This document shows, in pieces, positions 23,195-26,680 of a stretch of 26,680 nucleotides of DNA; positions within the stretch are counted from its first letter, which is position 1; the number at the start of each line of letters is the position of its first letter. Origin of the DNA: a virus. The stretch lies in the IMG/VR virus record IMGVR_UViG_3300048584_000117, positions 1-26,680 of that record; one strand, written 5' to 3'. A program made the position numbers and the translations under genes. The notes below the pieces were generated by a model, which had not been told where the DNA came from, searched no databases, and worked only from the letters and a program-made list of their open reading frames with translations.

Positions 23195-23653
23195 TTGGAG
23201 TTCGCTATTAAAGATTTCAAAAAAATCATCCACCGGATCACGATTCTCAACTGGGTTCAGGCCTTCAAAGCCGAGCTAAAGCCCTCAGAAGACCCTGAGA
23301 GTCCTTTCATTCCTGAATCGTTGTTCATTCCTTGTTTGGCATTTAATCATCGACAGCGCGGCGTTTGGGTCCATTTAGTGCGGATAGGCATGGTCAAAGC
23401 AAAGGACACCGGTGTTTTTGAATGCGAGAAAGCCGATCTAAATACTGGCAGAGCCAGCTTTAGAGAATGCCTAACAGCATATCGCGATGCAGGCCTTATT
23501 GAATTCACAGAGACGGAAGTCTCGCCAATCAAAAAAGTTTTACAGGTGGAACCAATACCTTCCGAAACCACTTTAAAAAAAGACGGAAGGGTCTGGATAG
23601 TACGACGGACTAATAAACCAGCCAAAGAACAAACGCCGGGCATCGCTTCGTGA
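23195..23653 (+). CDS. Hypothetical protein with winged-helix-like segment
   Basis: A 152-residue protein. The start is unsure: TTG 23195 has no ribosome-binding site, while GGAG at 23197-23200 would suit a rare ATT at 23207. Residues about 60-108 (WVHLVRIGMVKAKDTGVF, then GRASFRECLTAYRDAGLIEF) fit a helix-turn-helix plus wing, as in replication-initiation or transcription factors. The N-terminus is basic and helical (KDFKKIIHRITI), the C-terminus Lys/Arg/Thr-rich. It is followed by the 350-base structured region, so it could act there. No family is recognised. Confidence 0.55.
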   Translation: MEFAIKDFKKIIHRITILNWVQAFKAELKPSEDPESPFIPESLFIPCLAFNHRQRGVWVHLVRIGMVKAKDTGVFECEKADLNTGRASFRECLTAYRDAGLIEFTETEVSPIKKVLQVEPIPSETTLKKDGRVWIVRRTNKPAKEQTPGIAS

Positions 23654-23674
23654 GAGTTCTTTGAGTGTTGTACC

Positions 23675-23766
23675 AAGGGGGACCCTTTGTCTGAGGGTTA
23701 AGGATTGAGTGATGAGGGGCAAGATCGCTCCATGGGTGAAGCTCTTTCTGGTGGCGAAAGCCACTG
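23675..23766 (+). other. Cluster of three RNA hairpins (structured RNA candidate)
   Basis: In order: ACCCT/AGGGT (23682-23686 with 23694-23698), which competes with AAGGG/CCCTT (23675-23679 with 23683-23687); GAGTGAT/ATCGCTC (23707-23713 with 23724-23730, one G-U); and GTGGC-GAAA-GCCAC (23751-23764), a GNRA tetraloop with two outer wobble pairs. Mutually exclusive stems suggest a switching leader, but no known riboswitch is recognised. Confidence 0.35.
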
Positions 23767-23791
23767 ACTAACTATTCTTTTTGAATGGTTG

Positions 23792-23835
23792 GGATAGCAC
23801 AGGACTGTCTGGATGATTCGGATAGTTCAGGACTG
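23792..23835 (+). repeat. Two direct repeats, 28-base spacing
   Basis: GGATAGCACAGGACTG (23792-23807) and GGATAGTTCAGGACTG (23820-23835) differ at two of 16 positions. A partial third unit, GGATGATTC, lies between them, and an inverted AGTCCT occurs near 23888. The layout resembles iterons or repressor sites. Confidence 0.6.
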
Positions 23836-24002
23836 GCCGATGTACTGTGACAGGGGAATACGGGGGAGACATCCTGGATTCAAAGATAGTCCTAATCATA
23901 TGGACACAGACAAGCGGGGCCTTAGGCCTCCGTCTGTTCTTTGGGATCCGGGGGTTTAATAAGAAGAAAGATCGATCTAAAAAAACAAAAAAAAGGAAGC
24001 AA

Positions 24003-24395
24003 ATGTTTAAAGATAACGAAATGGTTGTAGTGAAACTCCTCAGTTACAAGGTTGACTATACGGAGAAGGCTGAGGACGTTGTTGAGGACGATACTTCTAT
24101 TGTGATCTACAGAGTTCTCGATAGCATAGGAATTTCGCTCAAACTAATGGATGAACTTCGTTTTCTCGAAGACCGGCATTTAGGAATTGGGTTGTTTATG
24201 GCTCTTGCCTCTGCTTGTGAACAAGCTGGAAAAGAGGACGGTGTTGCTTGGCCAGAATACAACAAACCGTTTTGGGGGATTTGTCGAAAGCGCCTCAAGC
24301 ATAATTTAGAAGTGTTGAAACAAGCCGGCCATCTAAAATACCAAGCAGTTCCAAGAAAGGGTTTTCCTTGTAGGCAGCTTGCTTGGGAAGACTAA
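24003..24395 (+). CDS. Winged-helix-like phage protein
   Basis: A 130-residue protein from ATG 24003, chosen because AGGAAG sits right before it; an ATG at 23847 in frame would add an unconvincing, Lys-rich leader across the repeats. Residues about 55-125 (LGIGLFMALASACEQAGK, FWGICRKRLKHNLEVLKQAGHLKYQ) look like a winged helix with a recognition helix and wing, similar in pattern to the gene at 23195. It may be a replication or transcription factor. Two such proteins flanking a repeat region is suggestive. Confidence 0.65.
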   Translation: MFKDNEMVVVKLLSYKVDYTEKAEDVVEDDTSIVIYRVLDSIGISLKLMDELRFLEDRHLGIGLFMALASACEQAGKEDGVAWPEYNKPFWGICRKRLKHNLEVLKQAGHLKYQAVPRKGFPCRQLAWED

Positions 24396-24656
24396 GTGAA
24401 AGACTATTCAAACAGAAGCATCTTTCCGATTCTTCGGATGCTTCGAAAGTATTCGTTCAAAGGCCCCGTCGTTCTGTACCTCGGCGACGACGATTTTGAA
24501 TTTGTGAGGGAGGAAATTCTCGACTGGGAGCTCCTGGAGGCAGGCAGAGACAGCGTGAGCAAGGACCGTGTCTCTTTGTACGACAAGCAGATAATTATCT
24601 TGCGAGGGGACGCCACAAAGCCGTTCTGGGTTATGCCGGAGGGGAGGCCCCTTTGA
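24396..24656 (+). CDS. Hypothetical early protein
   Basis: An 86-residue protein beginning with GTG 24396 directly after the previous stop, with GGGAAG upstream. The sequence has a basic N-terminal helix (FPILRMLRKYSF), strands GPVVLYLGDDDFEFV and KQIIILRGDATKPFWV, and no recognised domain. It overlaps the next gene's TTG start by four bases, so it is part of a coupled early operon. Confidence 0.6.
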   Translation: MKDYSNRSIFPILRMLRKYSFKGPVVLYLGDDDFEFVREEILDWELLEAGRDSVSKDRVSLYDKQIIILRGDATKPFWVMPEGRPL

Positions 24657-25249
24657 AAGAGTACGAAGGCGAAAGGGGAGCGGTAGGCGCCGTCACCGAG
24701 TTCAAGGCAGCAACCGAGCTTCGGGTTTTGTACGAGAATCTGTACAAGAAAAGATACGGCACGATGCCTTTCATCGAGGAAACGGACGCAGGCGCGTTTG
24801 GGTTCTTGGCTTCAAAGTTCAAAGGCGCTGAGGGGAAGAAACTCATCGAGGCGTACTTTCAGATTCAAGACAAATTCATTCAAGAAAACTGTCACCCGAT
24901 CGGATTCATTCGAAAGAGCATAAATAAGCTTTTGCCTGTTATGGCTAAGTCCAGGCCAAGGACAGAGGGAGGGATACGGGTTACCGTCAGTCTGTCGTGT
25001 GACGCATGTACCAAACTCTACAATTGGATTGGCGATCCAAGAGCTTTGCCAAACACGCGGCGATGCGCTGAATGCATATCTAGTAACAAGCAAGCTCAAG
25101 CATTCTTTGCGACAAGAAAGAAACTAGAATTGCCGGAAATGATAAAGTCCATGAGTGCGCCGCCAAACCCCGAAGCCGAAGATCCGGAAAGCATCGAGCC
25201 CCCGCCAATCATTAACTCCTTGCCTAGCGTGTCGGGCGATTCCGACTGA
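24653..25249 (+). CDS. Zinc-ribbon protein, possible replication factor
   Basis: A 198-residue protein starting at TTG 24653, supported by GGAGGGGAGG just upstream. Residues 10-90 are mostly helical (TEFKAATELRVLYENLYKKR, KKLIEAYFQIQDKFIQEN). A four-Cys zinc-binding site follows: CDAC at about residue 115 and CAEC about 20 residues later. The C-terminus is Pro/Glu-rich and disordered. Helical domain plus zinc ribbon with no enzyme motif suggests DNA or protein binding in replication, but the family is not known. Confidence 0.65.
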   Translation: MKEYEGERGAVGAVTEFKAATELRVLYENLYKKRYGTMPFIEETDAGAFGFLASKFKGAEGKKLIEAYFQIQDKFIQENCHPIGFIRKSINKLLPVMAKSRPRTEGGIRVTVSLSCDACTKLYNWIGDPRALPNTRRCAECISSNKQAQAFFATRKKLELPEMIKSMSAPPNPEAEDPESIEPPPIINSLPSVSGDSD

Positions 25250-25339
25250 CAGAGCGCATATTGGTTTTAAAGGGGCTGGGCGGCCCGTGGTTAAGTTTAA
25301 TCGAGTAAACCTATGGTAAAGGTAGGAGTGAGAAAAGAA

Positions 25340-25846
25340 ATGGAAATAAAGCTGCCTTGTGGCGCTACGGCACTAATAGACGAAGAAGATGCCTGGACAA
25401 TAGAAGTATTTCCTTGGTGGAGAAAAGTTAGATCGCACGTGAGGGTAAAGCGCACCATGCCCAACGAGTTTGGCGTGTGGAAGCAAGACATCTACTTACA
25501 TCGGTTAATTATGTTTAAGATTTTTGGAGCCCACATCCTTGGCTTTGAGATCGATCACATAAACAGAAATGGTCTTGATAACAGAAGAAGCAACTTGCGC
25601 TTAGCGAGCAGGGGAGAAAACGCTGCCAATAAGTCAAAAGCCAAGGGGGCATCCTCAAAGTACAGGGGTGTTGCCTGGAGGCAGAACAATAGGAAGAACC
25701 CGTGGGTAGCCTATATAAGCAAAAATAACCGAAGAATTGATTTAGGTTACTTTGCCACTGAAGAGTTAGCTGCCGCAGCATATGACAAAAAAGCAGCGGA
25801 GCTTTGGGGTTCTTTTGCTTACCGAAACTTGCCTGATAAAAATTAA
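25340..25846 (+). CDS. HNH homing endonuclease with AP2 DNA-binding domain
   Basis: A 168-residue protein from ATG 25340 (MEIKLPCGATALIDEEDA), which matches the usual N-terminus; AGGAG lies 11 bases upstream. A longer form from ATG 25313 lacks a ribosome-binding site. The HNH core is seen as YLHRLIMFKIFG, FEIDHINRNGLDNRRSNLRL and ENAANK. The AP2-like part is SKYRGVAWRQNNRKNPWVAY, LGYFATEELAAAAYD and FAYRNLP. Such free-standing enzymes cut phage DNA at a specific site and spread by homing. It sits alone between early genes without an intron or intein, so it is a selfish single-gene insertion. Confidence 0.88.
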   Translation: MEIKLPCGATALIDEEDAWTIEVFPWWRKVRSHVRVKRTMPNEFGVWKQDIYLHRLIMFKIFGAHILGFEIDHINRNGLDNRRSNLRLASRGENAANKSKAKGASSKYRGVAWRQNNRKNPWVAYISKNNRRIDLGYFATEELAAAAYDKKAAELWGSFAYRNLPDKN

Positions 25847-25882
25847 AGGGTTGGGTGTTAATTGAAGAGTTCGGTATTCTTC

Positions 25883-25898
25883 GTCTCAAATATGAGAC
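25883..25898 (+). promoter_or_regulatory. Inverted repeat before small gene
   Basis: GTCTCA-AATA-TGAGAC is a perfect six-base inverted repeat 15 bases before ATG 25914 and adjoins AAAGGA. It may be an operator or a hairpin that limits ribosome access. Confidence 0.35.
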
Positions 25899-25913
25899 AA
25901 AGGATTCTCAAGA

Positions 25914-26234
25914 ATGATACCCCGATACGATCTTACCGTTCCCCCGGATATGCAGGTCTTTGTCGTGGTCTATCGCGATCCGGAGCTTGGGGACTTGCTC
26001 ATGCCAGAGGCTTACTACACGCATAAGCAGGCCCGGTTCCATTGGCGCTTTTGTCGCTCATACGTTGAGCCGGAGGAAATGGAGTCAACTTACATCGTCG
26101 AGACGTTTTATTTCCAATTCATAAAGCAGGCCTACGGCTACAGTTCTAGCGAAGCCGAGCTCTACAAAAACGCTGATTTTCTCATCGAGTACGAAACGAA
26201 GTGGGCAAAGAAGAAAATGCTTGAGAACAGCTAG
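25914..26234 (+). CDS. Hypothetical protein
   Basis: A 106-residue protein with AAAGGA upstream of ATG 25914. It is rich in aromatic residues (MQVFVVVYRDPE, ARFHWRFCRSYVEPEEME, ETFYFQFIKQAYGY), with a helical C-terminus ending in KWAKKKML. It has no signal or known motif. As part of the early cluster of small genes its function is unknown. Confidence 0.6.
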   Translation: MIPRYDLTVPPDMQVFVVVYRDPELGDLLMPEAYYTHKQARFHWRFCRSYVEPEEMESTYIVETFYFQFIKQAYGYSSSEAELYKNADFLIEYETKWAKKKMLENS

Positions 26235-26252
26235 CGGATAGTATTTAAGAGG

Positions 26253-26294
26253 TTCCTGGCCAGGGTGATCGTTCAAAAAAACCCCAGCCAGGAA
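26253..26294 (+). promoter_or_regulatory. Hairpin directly before the next ribosome-binding site
   Basis: Arms TTCCTGGC (26253-26260) and GCCAGGAA (26287-26294) plus inner GGGT/ACCC make 12 pairs around an A-rich loop. CCTGGCCAGG (26255-26264) is also a perfect palindrome, so two folds compete. The right arm merges with the AAAAGGA site of the gene at 26305. Confidence 0.4.
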
Positions 26295-26304
26295 AAGGAA
26301 CAGC

Positions 26305-26619
26305 GTGGACAGTAGTAAAGAAAATCTTACCGAAAATCAATCACTAGAAAATTTGAAGAGCACGGTTCGGGGCCTTCGGCACTTGCTTGCACTTTTGGAA
26401 CAGACCGAAGAGCGAATGAGCGTCGAGTGTCGGTCTATCGCTTTGCAGAAGGAAGTCGTGCAGAGCCTTATCCTAGAGTTGGATGATACCTCAAGCTTCG
26501 CGGCCGACGCGCTTAAGTACGCCGCAGCGCCTGATTTTTCAAAACCGGGCTCATACACAGTGCCTGGAATTGGAAAGATAACGGTCACTAATTTTTGCAA
26601 GGGATTTGAGAAAGAATGA
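26305..26619 (+). CDS. Hypothetical protein with coiled-coil segment
   Basis: A 104-residue protein from GTG 26305, with AAAAGGAA upstream. Residues 10-62 form a long predicted helix/coiled coil (ENLKSTVRGLRHLLALLEQTE, ALQKEVVQSLILEL). The rest has short strands (GSYTVPGIGKITVTNF). It ends in an ATGA overlap with the next, incomplete gene. No family is recognised. Confidence 0.6.
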   Translation: MDSSKENLTENQSLENLKSTVRGLRHLLALLEQTEERMSVECRSIALQKEVVQSLILELDDTSSFAADALKYAAAPDFSKPGSYTVPGIGKITVTNFCKGFEKE

Positions 26620-26680
26620 GCAAAACAAAAAGCCCTTCATTGGTTGACTTACATAACGAACTGCAAATGGTGTCGGAGGA
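26616..26680 (+). CDS. Partial hypothetical gene (3' end outside window)
   Basis: Starts at ATG 26616 in an ATGA overlap with the preceding stop. Only about 21 residues are visible (MSKTKSPSLVDLHNELQMVSE), mostly a predicted helix. Too short to classify. Confidence 0.5.
   Translation, partial: MSKTKSPSLVDLHNELQMVSE

Larger units (their letters stand above)
23654..24002 (+). other. Intergenic region with hairpins and direct repeats
   Basis: A 349-base gap with no convincing gene. It holds three adjacent short stems (23675-23766), two 16-base direct repeats 28 bases apart, a GGGGCC-TTA-GGCCTC stem near 23918-23932, and an A-rich stretch (AGATCGATCT palindrome then A-runs) leading to the next gene's AGGAAG site. 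It could be an origin of replication, an operator cluster or a structured leader. No clear sigma-70 promoter was found. Confidence 0.5.

Noticed and set aside
22888-23250. 120-residue leftward reading frame
   Set aside because: It crosses the leftward terminator and its T-tract (giving Phe-Phe-Phe), overlaps the gene at 22769 and the 5' end of the 23195 gene, and has no clear ribosome-binding site.
23711-23764. Hammerhead-ribozyme-like TGATGAG ... CGAAA
   Set aside because: The sequence between them does not form the required stem II, and CGAAA is better explained as part of a GNRA-loop hairpin.
23847-24002. Earlier ATG for the winged-helix-like gene
   Set aside because: The added leader has unconvincing composition and runs over the intergenic region, whereas ATG 24003 has AGGAAG directly before it.

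Overview
The window looks like a contiguous piece of a tailed double-stranded DNA phage or prophage genome, most likely short-tailed (podovirus-like). It holds a terminase, portal, scaffold and HK97-type capsid module, then a compact head-tail connector, a gp10-like nozzle protein and three large ejection-type proteins. There is no tape-measure, tail-tube or sheath gene. A lipoprotein of the o-spanin type beside small membrane proteins argues for a Gram-negative host; base composition is moderate and nothing identifies the host further. No integrase, repressor, tRNA, rRNA or CRISPR array was seen.

Layout. 1-1364: the 3' part of the large terminase gene, interrupted by the C-terminal end of an intein. 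A Vsr/DUF559-type endonuclease is read in a different frame over the same DNA. 1385-5967: small protein, portal, hypothetical, scaffold and major capsid protein, followed by a hairpin terminator. 6080-8967: candidate decoration protein, acidic small protein, second hairpin, connector, small protein and collar-domain fibre. 8967-17955: nozzle-like protein, small GNAT-like protein and three ejection-type proteins, mostly with start/stop overlaps. 18013-20833: host-recognition block with a small beta-rich protein, a glycine-rich adhesin, a protein with 37 Pro-Glu dipeptides and a lectin-like fibre. 20844-22700: NlpC/P60 hydrolase, a reverse-strand VRR-NUC nuclease, a strong extended -10 promoter, holin candidate, overlapping spanin-like genes and a textbook terminator.

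22769-24002 is a switch region: a small leftward gene with a palindromic TTGACA element, a leftward terminator, one rightward gene, and a 350-base stretch with hairpins and 28-base-spaced direct repeats. 24003-26680 holds small early-type genes: a winged-helix-like protein, a zinc-ribbon protein, a free HNH-AP2 homing endonuclease and several unknowns, the last cut by the window edge.

The most unusual features are the terminase intein and endonuclease sharing DNA in two frames, the shared VRFP-type N-terminal motif in neighbouring fibre genes, the Pro-Glu tract protein, and the structured region at 23654-24002.
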